A DNA stretch of 64,000 bases from Pegoplata infirma (Eukaryota; Arthropoda; Insecta; Diptera; Anthomyiidae): positions 129,292,694-129,356,693 of the forward strand of contig OY992537.1 in NCBI GenBank assembly GCA_963921195.1, read 5' to 3'. Shown piece after piece: positions 43,391-54,345 of this stretch; position 1 is the first letter of the stretch; each line of letters opens with the position of its first letter. Under the pieces are notes generated by a model that searched no databases, was not told where the DNA came from, and saw only the letters and a list, made by a program, of their open reading frames with translations. A program made the position numbers and the translations under genes.

Positions 43391-44376
43391 ATTGAAGAAG
43401 TAAAGTAAAAAACACCATACGTATATTTAATAAAATGTTTACAATTTACGTTAAGTATACGTATTGTTGTATTTTGATTGCAAATAAAATTATTTATTGG
43501 GTTATCTGCTATTCAACTTATGTGATTCGTTTATGACTTTGATGATGACATTCAAACTCAATATACACATTACGAAAAAAAATATAGACAAAAAAACAAA
43601 ATGTGTATTTTTTCATTAGAAATTTGCAATTATCGACAATTTTAGATAAAAGGTTTTAACTTACTCTTAATAGAAACATTATAACATTGATAATTACCTG
43701 CAAGAAATAAAAAGAAAGAAAAATTTTAGTAAAAATTTTGTAAGAGAATAAAAAGCTTTTTTAAATATTTTTATAAAAAAAAAAATCTATCTAAATTTTA
43801 GTAAAAATTTTATAAAATTTAAATATTTTTATAAAAAAAATCATCCCTATTTAAAGTTGAGTTAAGAAAATCTTTAAAATTGTTGATGCCCAAAAATTGT
43901 TTAAAATAAAATCTGTCTGTATTTTACTAAACCCCAAATTGTGTTCATACATTTTACATTTTCTTTAAATTTTCAACAAAATATTTTTATTTCTCACTTT
44001 CCTCCAAAAAAAAAAAAGTAAAAGTAACATGTTTTACTTCTTTTAGCAAAAACTTTCAACCCAAAAGACTAAAATCTTCTATTTGCAATAAATTGCATGT
44101 TAGATGCGTCATAAAATATAAATAAGACAGAAAAAAAAAATTAAAAACACCCTAGTAAAAAGTTTTGCGCCAAAATAAAAAAAAATATCAAGAAATAAAA
44201 TAAAAACGAAGGGAAAATAAAATGCCGCAAGCTTAAAATACATTTAACACAATGCGACAAACTGACAGTCGTAGTTCTAAGTAGAAGGAGTAAAAGGAGT
44301 CCAAATGGCAGCTCGTATAAATGTATTTTACCAAAGAAAAAAATGAAACAACCACAACTAGTAACATGTGGTTGAG
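43391..44376. other. Low-copy spacer
   Basis: AT-rich with a short local duplication (TTTTAGTAAAAATTTT at about 43723 and 43796). No gene or shared repeats recognised. Confidence 0.5.
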
Positions 44377-44384
44377 GGAATAAC

Positions 44385-45911
44385 TAGAGTTTTTCACGGG
44401 AATTCCCGGGACGGGAATTCCCGGGAATTCCCGTAAATTTTCGATCCCGAAATCCCGGGAAATAGAGCGGGAATTCCCGGGAATTTTAGTTTCTTTGAAA
44501 TTGTTGATTTTCGACTTCTATTGATTATTTAGTATGTGATTTTTTAGAGATTTTATAAAAATTCTTGATAATTGATGACAGAAACGTTCGCAGGGACCAT
44601 GAGGGCCCAAAAAGAGAGACGTTCTAACTAAAAAATTTCATGCAAATCTGAGACTTACGAAATGAAAAAAGTCTCACAATATCAAAATTTTGAAAGGATA
44701 TAATTACACAGTGAATCGAAATTTCCGAATCGGAATAGAATGAAACCAAAAGCAAATTAAAGTTTTCATTTTACATAACAAAGCCATCAAGAAGTTTTTT
44801 TAATTCAGCGCTAGATTAGTTTTTACACGCATTTTACAGCAATTAAAGCTTTTGTGAACTAAACATGTCCAACAATAGGGGCCCCTGGTCTAAACATAAG
44901 CTCGAAACTACGTTAGCTACAACCGGTATGAATTTCGCTGCAATCGGTCCCGTACCTATTTACTGAATAGCCAAATTAATAAAAATAATCCACTGTTCAC
45001 CGTTGCGTATGATTGTTATTAAAAGGCAATTACAAAATTAATCATACGCCGTATACAATTTTTTAGCAATTATTATTATAATTATAATAAAAATTCACCA
45101 ACTTCAAATGCGTGTAAAAAAAATCTAGCGCTAAACCAAAAAAAAGTGTCGAGGGTTTTATTATGCTTTCATTTGCTTTTTGTTGGGCTGTGTTATCAGA
45201 TCCTGATACTTTTTTTTCAGAAGCTAAGAAATTTTCTTTCTGAGAACTGCATTATAAAAATTTGCAGTATGATTATTTGTTTCTTTAGAAAATATTTATG
45301 TCTCTGGACATGATTCTTTATAAATCGATAAATTGATATAAAATCTGTGTAAAGGATCACAGTTTTTTTTAGAAACCAGAATTTTTAATTTTTTTAATAA
45401 TTTTTGGCGTAAATTTTCTTATAGTTTCATTTCTCTGAAACAGTTACATTCAGTTTCAGAAACATATTAGGGAAATTCCTGTGAATCAGTTTCATTGTGT
45501 TTTAGAGCAAAGCGTTGAAAACCAATTGTAAAAATGAACTGAAATGAATTAGAATAAATGATGAATTTTTATTATTAAAACAGATAAAGCGATGTGAAAT
45601 AACATATTCCCTTAAAAATACTTTTAAATGATTTCGATATATTTGGACCGTTTTTTTTATAAAAACTGGGTAACAAATTGTTCTTTTTTCTCGAAACCTA
45701 TTTTTTTTCTGTTTGAAAGGTACTAAATAAGATTCTTATGGTGTTAATAAACATTATAAAAAGTGTAATCGCATTCATAAGGTTTTAATATATTTTTTTG
45801 ACAAACAATTTGGGTTTTTAGTTATTACGGGAATTCCCGGGATCCCGGGAAATTTGAAAATGAATCCCGCTTTCCCGGGAAATGAAAAAGTCCGGGAAAA
45901 GAAAAACTCTA
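44385..45911. mobile_element. hAT-like non-autonomous element, 1.5 kb, CCCGGGAATTCCCGGG ends
   Basis: TAGAGTTTTTC at the left is mirrored by GAAAAACTCTA at the right, with a perfect 8-bp target duplication GGAATAAC (44377-44384 and 45912-45919). Both subterminal regions consist of repeated CGGGAATTCCCGGGA palindromes, present about six times on the left and three to four times on the right. The interior includes an inverted pair of another repeat (44720-44845 and 45095-45190). No transposase frame, so it is mobilised in trans if at all. Confidence 0.93.
44720..45190. repeat. Inverted pair of the CAAATGCGTGTAAAAA repeat
   Basis: TTTTTACACGCATTTTACAG, preceded by CAGCGCTAGATTAG (about 44805-44840), is mirrored by CAAATGCGTGTAAAAAAAAT and CTAGCGCTAAACC at about 45105-45140. 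AGAATGAAACCAAAAGCAAA at 44747 mirrors GCTTTCATTTGCTTTTTGTT near 45168. Probably a separate element nested in the hAT-like element. Confidence 0.6.
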
Positions 45912-45919
45912 GGAATAAC

Positions 45920-46390
45920 GTACACAGACAAAAATATATAAAAATGAGTTTTAATTAAAATATTTGTAGTATTCATTAAAAAGTTGATTTATTTTAATCA
46001 AACAATATAATACTGTTAATTACATTTTTTATTGCATTAATTAAAATTTAATTTAAAAAAAATATATTTTGCAGTATTAATTAAAATTTGTTTCATTTTA
46101 ATCAAACAAAATTATGATATTAATAACATTTTTTGTTGTATTAATTAAAATTTTATTTAAAAAAAAATTGTAATATTAATTAAAATATGTTTCATTTCAA
46201 TATTTCAATCAAACAAAATTATTATTAATTATATTTATTTAGTTACAAAAAGTTTTTTTTAATTAAAAAAAAAAGTTTTTCTTAATTAAAACTATAATTT
46301 GAATAGTAATAAGTGGATTAAAAGTTGAGTAAAAAATTAATAGCATTGATTACAAAATTAATCAATGTTGGTACAGTAAACAAATTATGG
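45920..46390. repeat. AT-rich tandem repeat (ATTAATTAAAATTTGTTTCA)
   Basis: Starts at TACACAGACAAAAA, immediately after the hAT-like target duplication. Units of about 100-120 bp carry TATTAATTAAAATTTGTTTC, ATTTTAATCAAACAAAATTA and TAATAACATTTTTTGTTGTA; three partial units are visible. The right boundary is uncertain. Confidence 0.6.
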
Positions 46391-46677
46391 TATTCTGTAA
46401 ACTTTTAATAAACGGCTATTTGGATGTGCCGAGTCAAGCAAACCCTCTACATTTTTCTGTTTCTTGTTAAAGTTTTCTAAAATTTCCTTTTTTATTTTTT
46501 TTGTTATTTACCTGAACTTTCTACCTTTTTTGACTTCTTCTGAATTTTCTAGAATTTTTTCTCAATTGTTATAATTTTTCTGATAGTTTCTTAATATTCC
46601 TGAATTTTTTGTATGCAAGTTGTCAAAATAAAACATATGTAAAAAAAAAACATTTTGGACAAAAAATCAGTTCGCTA
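46391..46677. other. T-rich spacer
   Basis: Unmatched sequence, strongly T-rich at 46450-46610. No gene signal. Confidence 0.4.
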
Positions 46678-46880
46678 CACTGAAAAAAATCTTTACGAAA
46701 GTAATAACAATTGACAGAAGTTTTATAAAAAATGACTCATGTTTCTGATCAATGAAACTGGTGTCTTTTAATTTCCTTTTAATAAAAACTTACATGGAAA
46801 TAATGAAAATATTCGTAAGATTAGTTTGAAACGTTTTATGAAGTTTTTCATGAAACTTATGAAAGTATTCATTGTTTAAC
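46678..46880. mobile_element. Short ATGAAA-group element (CACTGAAAAAAATC start)
   Basis: Begins after TA with CACTGAAAAAAATCTTTACG, includes ATGAAACTGG, TTTCATGAAACTTATGAAAG and ends near TTCATTGTTTAACTGTGG. The right end is only approximately mirrored. Confidence 0.45.
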
Positions 46881-47308
46881 TGTGGAATAGAAGTAGGTAA
46901 GTGAAAAAAATTGTAACCTTAAATTGAAATTAAGAAAAATGTTTATTAATAACAATTTTGGTTGAGTCAAGTGTAACCGGCACTAAAATTTTATTAAATA
47001 AACGTGATTGTAGAAAAAATACAAAATTTATGGTTTTAATTTACAATTAGTTTTCTCACTAAAATGTCACTCTAATATTTAATTAACGAAATAATATAAA
47101 ACATTTTTAATTTCATATTTAAAGACTAAAAAAATCACAAAATGTTTTTTATTTGTCTAAATTTTGTGCGTTAACTACAGAATAGACAGACGTGACTCGA
47201 CAAGTGTCAAAAAAAACAAGTTTTAAAAACAAATTTTTTTTTTTTTTATAATATGCATGATATTTTGACAAGCTTATGAGTTCCTTCATTGATTAAATGA
47301 AAACAAAA
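46881..47308. other. Low-copy spacer
   Basis: No matched repeats. AGTCAAGTGTAACCGGCAC near 46966 is the least AT-rich part. Confidence 0.4.
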
Positions 47309-47311
47309 TAA

Positions 47312-48512
47312 CACTGCGTGACAAAACTAACCACTATTTTAGAAAACAAGAGGTACGACCATCATTTCTATATATTTCGGACATGCTGAATCGAATGGCG
47401 TACTCCTTTTTTCGATGTATGGTACAGTTTTCTTACAAAATGTCATTAAAGATTGGCTGATTTTCAGCTGCATTTTTAACAAAAAAATTTCCAAAGCTAA
47501 TGATTTTTAAATGATATGGCATGGAAAACAAAGATATAACTTGTAGCAATATTTCTAATGTAAATTTGGTTTAAAGCTTTTCATCTTAAGCCCTTAAAAT
47601 AGCGGATTTCTTAATTTTTTTACGTATTTGCGAAATTAACCCCTAAATTGGTGTCTGATAAAAAACTAGGATTTTGTGGATTATAAAGGGACCCATGACA
47701 CTACGAATAGTGAACAAAAAACATATATGTTATATGGACCATCATGATGAAAATCGCGAAAAACCGTTTTTTTGTATATGGCAGCATCACTTTACGAGAT
47801 GATTTAAGGCCCCATCTTTTAGTATAGAACCTTAAATAATGAACTGACCCAAAATTTGTCCAAAAAAGTTTTCATTTGCAAAAGTTATCTAACAAAAACT
47901 ATAATTATTGCATGGAAAACACTAAAATATGAGTTTTTATTAAGATAACTTTTGCAAATGAAAACTTTTTTGGCCAAATTTTTGATGAGTTAGTTGTTTA
48001 AGGTTACCACATTATATACTAAAAGATGGAGCCTTAAATCATCTCGTAAAGTGATGCTGCCATATACAAAAAAACGGTTTTTCGCGATTTTCATCATGAT
48101 AGTCCATATAATATAGCTGTTTTTTCCCACTATTCGTATTTTTAGGGATGCCTTTTTGATTCACTAAAAGCAAGTTTTTTATCAAAGACCAATTTGGTTG
48201 TTAATTTCGCGAAAACCTTTAAAAATTAAGAAATTCGCGAATTTAATGACTTAAGATGAAGAGCTTTAAACCAAATTTGCATAAGAATATTGCTACAAGT
48301 CATATCTTGGTTTTCCATGCCATAAAATTTATAAATCATTAACTTTGCAAATTTTTTTGTCAAAAAACTGTCTCTAAATCAGAAAATCTTTAACGACATT
48401 TTGCAAGAAAACTGTACCATCGAAAAACGGAGTACGCCATTTGAATCAGCATGTCCGAAATATATAGAAATGATAGTCGTAACTCTTGTTTATTTTTTAG
48501 TGTTCCGCAGTG
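47312..48512. mobile_element. 1.2-kb foldback element, nearly complete palindrome
   Basis: CACTGCGTGACA at the left and the mirrored TGTTCCGCAGTG at the right bound arms of about 579 bp (47312-47890) and 570 bp (47943-48512) around a 52-base spacer. Examples of pairing: ATATATTTCGGACATGCTGA against TCAGCATGTCCGAAATATAT; CATATACAAAAAAACGG and its mirror. TAA flanks both sides (47309-47311, 48513-48515), compatible with a PIF/Harbinger-type 3-bp or a TA target duplication. No transposase frame. Confidence 0.9.
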
Positions 48513-48639
48513 TAATAAATCCGTTTAATTTTTATCACGATTCTTTTAGTTTACTAGCGTTTAAATACTGCAATCTTTTTGCATTTAAAAAAAAAATTGT
48601 TTCATAAAATTGACACCAAAAGTTACGCAGTATAGAGAC

Positions 48640-48970
48640 CTGTTCATTATAGTTATGAAAATCTTCATATAATCAATGAAAAATTCTTTAGAAGTGAGCC
48701 AATGACTTTTTGCATTGTATGAATGTTTCTTTTTATAAAATTAATGAAAAATTTCATAACAATGATAATAATGATCATAAATTTAATCAAAAAGTTTCAT
48801 ACTACGAAAATTCATAAAATTAATAATTTTTATAAATGCAATGAAATTTTAAATTTTTTTGAAAAAAATCATAGCAATTATGAAAAATTCAATTCAATCC
48901 AATGAAAAAATTCATTAGATTATTGAATTATTAACACAACTTTATTAACACAATAATGTTTTCTGTGTGT
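48640..48970. mobile_element. ATGAAA/TTTCAT-group element
   Basis: AGAAGTGAGCCAATGACTTT as at 62210, then many TTAATGAAAAATTTCATAA words in both orientations, ending TGTTTTCTGTGTG. The left boundary is uncertain. Confidence 0.6.
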
Positions 48971-48989
48971 TAACTCCCAAAATATTTAA

Positions 48990-49505
48990 AATGCATACAC
49001 AGAAATAATGATTTTTTTCATTAGGTAAATAATTTTTACAAAATGGTTATGATTTTTTTCATTGATGAAAACTTTCATTGAAATAATAAAAACTTTCATA
49101 CATTTAATGAAAAAATTAGATAGAAAGAAAATTTATAAATTTTTGTTGTCAATTTTATGAAAAAAAAAATTTTTAAAAATCATTGATTTAATGAAAAAAT
49201 TTGGCCAAGTAAAATTAAACTTTTTATATTTGTTTTTTGTTATGAACAATAGTTTTTTCTGTATGTGAACTTGCAAAATATTTTAAAAGCATGCATAGAA
49301 ATAATGAATTTTTTTATTAGATAAATGATTTGTAGATAATGGTTATGTTTTTTTATTGAAATAATAAAACTCTTTATACATTTAAATTTCATATGAAGAA
49401 AATTTATAAATTTTTCATATCAATTTTATGAAAAAAATTATAAAAAATCATTGAAAATTGAGTCAATAAAAAAATTCGGCACAGTAAAATTTAGATTATA
49501 AAAAC
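48990..49505 (+). repeat. Tandemly duplicated ATGAAA-group element, period about 295 bp
   Basis: AAAATGCATACACAGAAATA at 48990 and AAAAGCATGCATAGAAATAA at about 49285 begin two successive copies. Both continue with TTATTAGATAAATGATTT-like, GGTTATG and TTATACATTTAA-like text and end near TTCGGCACAGTAAAATT or TTTGGCCAAGTAAAATTAAA. The second copy is shorter. Confidence 0.65.
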
Positions 49506-49745
49506 AAAACTCACCGCCAGAAATTTGTGAGAAAAAAAAAAAGTATTTGAGCTTTTTAAAAAAAAAGGGAAAATTTAAAAATTTTCGGGATTTTAGATTT
49601 TCAGAACTTCTGCATTTTATTTTGTCTTTTCTAAATCTCTCCACAACTTTTCTTTAAATCAATTGCACTTTTGTGTGTAACAGGTCTGTTTTTTCCAATA
49701 TTCAATTAAGCTTTTTTCAATTTCAAATTAAGCTTTTCTGAATAT
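49506..49745. other. Spacer ending in a 20-bp minisatellite
   Basis: Unmatched until about 49690, then TTCAATTAAGCTTTTTTCAA and TTTCAAATTAAGCTTTTCTG units. The array resumes at 50629 after the inserted element. Confidence 0.55.
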
Positions 49746-49746
49746 A

Positions 49747-50626
49747 CACTGATAGAAAAACGCTTCATATCAGTAATGAATGGAATTCATAAACATTGTT
49801 TCATTACAACAATGAAAAATTTCATATGCCGAATGAAATTTCATACATATTGTGCAAGATTTTCATAAATTTTGATTCATAAGGTTTCATAATTTCATTA
49901 AAATTTGCCATTAGATTAGTGAAAAATTACAACTTTAATAAGAACAAACTATTTGTAACGAAATACATTTGCAAATTTTAAAATTTGCTATGTCTACAAA
50001 ATGTTTTACAATTTTACAAGTCTCAGACACTTTGTTTTGTAAGCTTTAAGGAAAAGGAAAAATTTTACAATTCCCGAAAAAAATTTTCTAAGTCCCCCAA
50101 TTTTCTAAATCACAAAAAAAAATTTCTACGTTTTGGAGTTAAGAATATTATTTTAAATGAAAATTCTGAATCTGAGTTTTCTAAGTCCCAGTCACAATTT
50201 TTTTTTGCATTTTCTGTGACATGTGGCGTAGATTGTGTTCCCATGGGACAGGTCCAGGGACACATCACAACTGATGTATTATTGCTTAACATGCCTCAAA
50301 AATGCTTTATAAAAAAATTTAAGATCCGAAAAAAAATTTTAAGTCCCAGACACAAAATTTAATTAAAATAAAAAGTAGAATTTATTCAATGAAAGAATTT
50401 CATAAGAGTTAAAAAATTTTTTCATTAAAGTTATAAACAAATTTCACAAAATAAAATTTATATTTTGTATGAATAATTCTCATTAATTTAATGAAACTTG
50501 TTTCATTTTCATCATGATACTTATTTCATTAATTAAATGAAATAATACATAGGTTCCTTTTTAACGAAATTGTTCATAACACTAATGTAGATTTTCATTA
50601 TTGTCATGTTCAAATTCCTATCAGTG
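49747..50626. mobile_element. TA-flanked element inserted in a 20-bp minisatellite
   Basis: TA on both sides, mirrored ends CACTGATAG and CTATCAGTG. Outer parts carry ATGAAATTTCATA words; the centre (about 49980-50370) is a distinct insert with TCTAAGTCCCAGTCAC and AAGTCCCAGACACAAAA. That insert includes a less AT-rich stretch at 50218-50295 (GTGACATGTGGCGTAGATTG, CATGGGACAGGTCCAGGGAC). The 125-codon plus-strand frame across the insert has no recognisable domain. Confidence 0.7.
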
Positions 50627-50628
50627 TA

Positions 50629-50980
50629 AATTAAGCTTTTCTTAATTAAAATTGGGCTATTCTGAATTAAAGTGAGTTTCAATTTGATTTTTATTTTAAT
50701 ATCATTTAGGGCGGATTACTCAATGAAAAGTTAGCTGCTAACTGCCGATTTAACGTAGCCTTATATCAAAATTTGTATGAAAAACTTAAATTTAACGGAG
50801 AGTTATTTTATAACGGAGCATTGAGTAATCCAGCCTTAAAGTTTTTTAAACATTCAATAAAGATTTTTTAAATTTAAATTGAGATTTCAGCAGTTTAGTT
50901 GTGTTTATCTTTTTAATTTCAATTGCAGTGTTTCTAAATTCCAAATGATAATTTCTAAATATCAATTGGAAAAAAACCGA
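50629..50980. repeat. Minisatellite continuation (TTTTCTGAATTAAAATTGGGC)
   Basis: AAATTAAGCTTTTCTTAATT, AATTGGGCTATTCTGAATTA and TTTCAATTGCAGTG, TTCTAAATTCCAAATGATAA show the same degenerate unit as 49690-49745 and, inverted, 25980-26405. It is interrupted by the MITE at 50709-50835. Confidence 0.55.
50709..50835. mobile_element. Short MITE with TTA target duplication (GGGCGGATTACTCAATG ends)
   Basis: GGGCGGATTACTCAATG is mirrored, with a mismatch or indel near the tip, by CATTGAGTAATCCAGCC. TTA flanks both sides (50706-50708 and 50836-50838). TTA/TAA 3-bp duplications are typical of PIF/Harbinger. 127 bp. Confidence 0.75.
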
Positions 50981-52094
50981 ATATATAATCTAAAATCATT
51001 TCACTTGAAAAAAGAGTATGATAATTTTTTAGTCAAAAAAAAAATTATTCAACAAATGGACTTTAAAATTATATATTCAAATGCATTTTATTTTTAAATC
51101 ATTTAAACATTTATGACAAAAAAAAAAAACAGTAACAAAAAATAGCGCGCGTGGCTTTTATTTAAATAAATTAGATAATTGAATATAAGATTTTTTTTCA
51201 TTAATTGCATATGCATTAAGGTAAAGAAAATGCAGTATTTGTTGTATTTTTAAATACAAAAAAAAATATTTAAATTTCAAAACAACACAAAAAATACAAA
51301 AAATTTATTCAAAAATTTTATAAAAGAAAGATGTAAAAAAGAAATATACATATCAGTAGTGAGTGAGTATAATAAAAAGTAAATCTTGAACTTGAACTTG
51401 AAAAAAAAACAACAACTGAATAAAAGAAAAGAAAATTACAAAAATATATATATTTTTATGGCTTTAACTTAACGTCTTTCAATAATCATGATTATCATCA
51501 TTTAAACATAATCACGGCTATATCTACAAAATACTCTTTTTCTTTTTTGTTACTGTCAAAGACACCAAACAGTCTGTTGATTTAATCATCATCATCATCA
51601 TTATGATGGAGGAGTAGGAGGGAAATACTGATGAGGGTATTTTATAGAGTATATAATATTTCTAAATGATGAATAAATATAAATAATCGTGCTTTCATTT
51701 TCTATATATACATATACAAACATATAATAATATCTTATATATGTCTTAAAAAAATTCTTTGTTGTTGTATTATGTAAAATAACTTACATTTTTATTACTT
51801 TTTTTTGGGGTGGGGGGAGGGGAGAAATTAAAGTATTTATAACTCACGTACCATTTTAATACATAATTTGGTATTTATAAAATGTAGGTTTGTAACTTTA
51901 CTTTGATGTGTTTTTGAGTTCTTAGGTTGAGTAGTTCATTTAATATAGAAATGTGTTTTCAGTTAATATAAAATTATCGATTTTAAATTTACTTTAAATT
52001 TAGTAAAAAAAATATTACAATCTGTCTTTTGCGATGCAGAAAAAGATATAGAAAACAATTTTTTGAGTAATAATTTGTAATACCCTTCAATAAA
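50981..52094. other. Low-copy spacer with simple repeats
   Basis: TTGAACTTGAACTTG at about 51390, an ATC run (AATCATCATCATCATCATTA) at about 51583, and a G-rich run at about 51806-51823. Small frames on the plus strand are unrecognisable. No gene signal. Confidence 0.5.
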
Positions 52095-52420
52095 GGCCAA
52101 TTGACACAGTACCCTTAAGTCAAACGGTTATTTGATGTTTCGTGAAAAAAGGAGTGCATACTTTTAGGCTCAAAGTAAGAACTAATTTTCGTATGATCAT
52201 TCGTAGGATTTTCGACAGTTTTAGAAATGTTTTTAAAGCTGTGTTTTCATTTTACAATTAAGTTCTTTGCCTTTAAAATTTAACATATTGTAGAGTTTTA
52301 ATCGCATTTCAAATAACATTTACATATTAATTAAATGCCTAAAATTATGCTACCACAAAAAATAGATATTTCTTTTTAAAATTATCTAAAATAAAATATA
52401 TAATGTAAACACATCATAAA
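52095..52420 (+). repeat. Dispersed repeat M, one copy
   Basis: GGCCAATTGACACAGTACCC, AGTGCATACTTTTAGG, TCGACAGTTTTAGAAATGTT and AAATGCCTAAAATTATGCTA. The first part matches 55130-55265 and the second part is the reverse complement of 55700-55770, so the region resembles an element with mirrored or rearranged halves. Confidence 0.5.
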
Positions 52421-52514
52421 GACCACTACATATTAGTTTGTTGGTTAGTTGACGATCGTGATCTTACTACGATGGTACAATTTTCGGGAGTTCTCGTTTA
52501 CCATTCACCTAATC
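52421..52514. other. Short spacer
   Basis: Somewhat less AT-rich (GACGATCGTGATCTTACTAC). Nothing recognised. Confidence 0.35.
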
Positions 52515-53045
52515 CTTAAACACAAAAAAAAAACTTTGTCAAATTACTAAAACTTTGTCAAATTACTCCTTGTTTTTTTAACAAACAAATTTGGATCGAA
52601 ATTTGAACTTTTTTTGTAATTTTACAATCTTTTTTGTAATTTTACAATCTTTTTTGTAATTTTACAAATTTCCAAGATAATTTTAGTAAAAAAAAATTCT
52701 AGTAAAAAATCTAATCAATTGCGCCAAAAAACTGTAAATTTACAATTTTCTTAGTAAAAAGGTTGTAAAATTACAAAATTATTGGTAAAAAGCTTGTAAA
52801 ATTACTAGGAACTCTCGTAAAATAGGAGGTAGCAAAAAATCTAGTAAAATAACGAAATTTAAAATTTGTAAATTTACAATTTTATTGGTAAAAACCTTGT
52901 AAAATTACAAAATTATTGGTAAACAGCCTGTAAAATTAATAGAAATTTTTGTCAAATAGAAAGTAACAAACAAAAAAAATTTACAAATTTTTCTTGTAAT
53001 TTTTGATGTTCTTTCGATGTTATAGATTTTAATTTTTTTTTCTTG
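52515..53045 (+). mobile_element. Element J, third copy, ends decayed
   Basis: AAACACAAAAAAAAAACTTT, three successive TTTTTTGTAATTTTACAATC units, and CTCGTAAAATAGGAGGTAGC as in the copy at 26757-27278. No clear TA on either side. Confidence 0.6.
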
Positions 53046-53110
53046 TTCAAATTAAAGATCTATATAATATCTTCAATAATTACAAGAAAAAATTTAAAAA
53101 TCTTAAAGTA

Positions 53111-54167
53111 CACTGAAAAAAAAAGACATAACTAAAATTAAGGAAAAAATGTCTTTGAAAATTTATCATGAATTTTCCTAAAATTTAGTTAAATTTAACT
53201 TAAAAATGAGAAATTTTCTTAACTATGAGGAAAAAAATTTAGTTCATGTACTTATAATTAGTTCATAGTTTTCTTTAAATGGATTTTTTTTAATATTAGC
53301 AAAAAAATTCTTACTGCCAAAGTAATTTTCCACAAATCTAAGATTCGTATCTTTATTTTTAAGACATATTTCTAAAAAAACAATTTAGTTCAAGTTAAGT
53401 TAAAATTTACTAAAAAAAACATCATCGTATTTCTCTTCTTTGAATTGAGGAAGTGTACTTCTTAGAATTTAGTAAATAACTTCTGAAAATTTAGTTAAAA
53501 ATTCAAAATGGCGATATCTCGAAAACTAAGCGAGATAGAGCGAAACGGATGAAATTTTCAAAAGAAAGACTACAAAGAAAAATATGGAATAGGCTAGCTC
53601 TGCATATCTGTCGGGCTCTCAAGACCATAATTTTAGATCTAAAATTTGAAATTCCCGAGATTTGATATATGCACATATCTCGGTAAATACTGCCACGAGA
53701 AAAGATCCAACGGCATTTTTGTAGCTCTCGACTCGTAGAAAACTTCCGCAAAATACCCGAAAGCCCTCCGATTAATAGTTTTTGAGTTATCCGGTTTTTT
53801 AGATTCTCAAGACCCTATCAGGCCCCTTATTAGCGTATCTCAAAAACTAAGCAAGTTAGAGCGAAACGGACACAAGTTTTGGTTCAAAATCTATGGGGAC
53901 CCTTAAAGGACCCAACGGGGTCTCGACTTAAATGGGGTCCGAACCCATGGGTACAGGGTCTAGACCCAATCTATTTCTAAAATGCGAAGTATAATTTTTC
54001 CCATTTTCAAGTTAAAATTGGCTTAAAATTAAATAACTTTGTTTTCCTTATTTTTGGGAAAATTATGAACTAAAACCAAGAAAAAAATCTTTGGAGCCAA
54101 ATCATTCCCTCTTTTTCTCAAAATTGAGTTAATTTTCCCAGATTTTAGTTCACTTTTTTTTTGAGTG
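53111..54167. mobile_element. TA-flanked element K with a GC-richer core
   Basis: TA on both sides; CACTGAAAAAAAAAGAC at the left, TTTTTTTTTGAGTG at the right. Outer parts carry AAAATTTAGTTAA/TTAACTAAATTT-type words. The core (53505-53965) is distinctly less AT-rich: GGCGATATCTCGAAAACTAA at 53509 recurs as GCGTATCTCAAAAACTAAGC at 53834, each followed by AGAGCGAAACGGA. No recognisable protein in any frame. Confidence 0.75.
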
Positions 54168-54204
54168 TAGGTGAATATTGAAAGAGTACTTCCTAATCGA
54201 GCAC

Positions 54205-54345
54205 AATATTTTAGTTTGATCATTAACGATTTTTCATTAAAACCCCTTTGCTACTTATATTACAGGGTTTTTATATTTGCTAAATAATCTTGACAATGGA
54301 ATCTGTCAAATTCCGAAACACGTGTCGATTAAGGCTAAGTTTTTG
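54205..54345 (+). repeat. Dispersed repeat S, left part
   Basis: TTTTAGTTTGATCATTAACG, CCTTTGCTACTTATATTACA, ATTCCGAAACACGTGTCGAT. Continues at 54755 after an inserted element. Confidence 0.75.

Noticed and set aside
44385..45911. An active hAT transposase gene within the CCCGGG-ended element
   Set aside because: No long frame or hAT dimerisation motif; the interior contains another repeat pair.
47309..48515. The 1.2-kb palindrome as a microRNA gene
   Set aside because: Arms are hundreds of bases long and transposon-like ends are present; a foldback element is the simpler reading.
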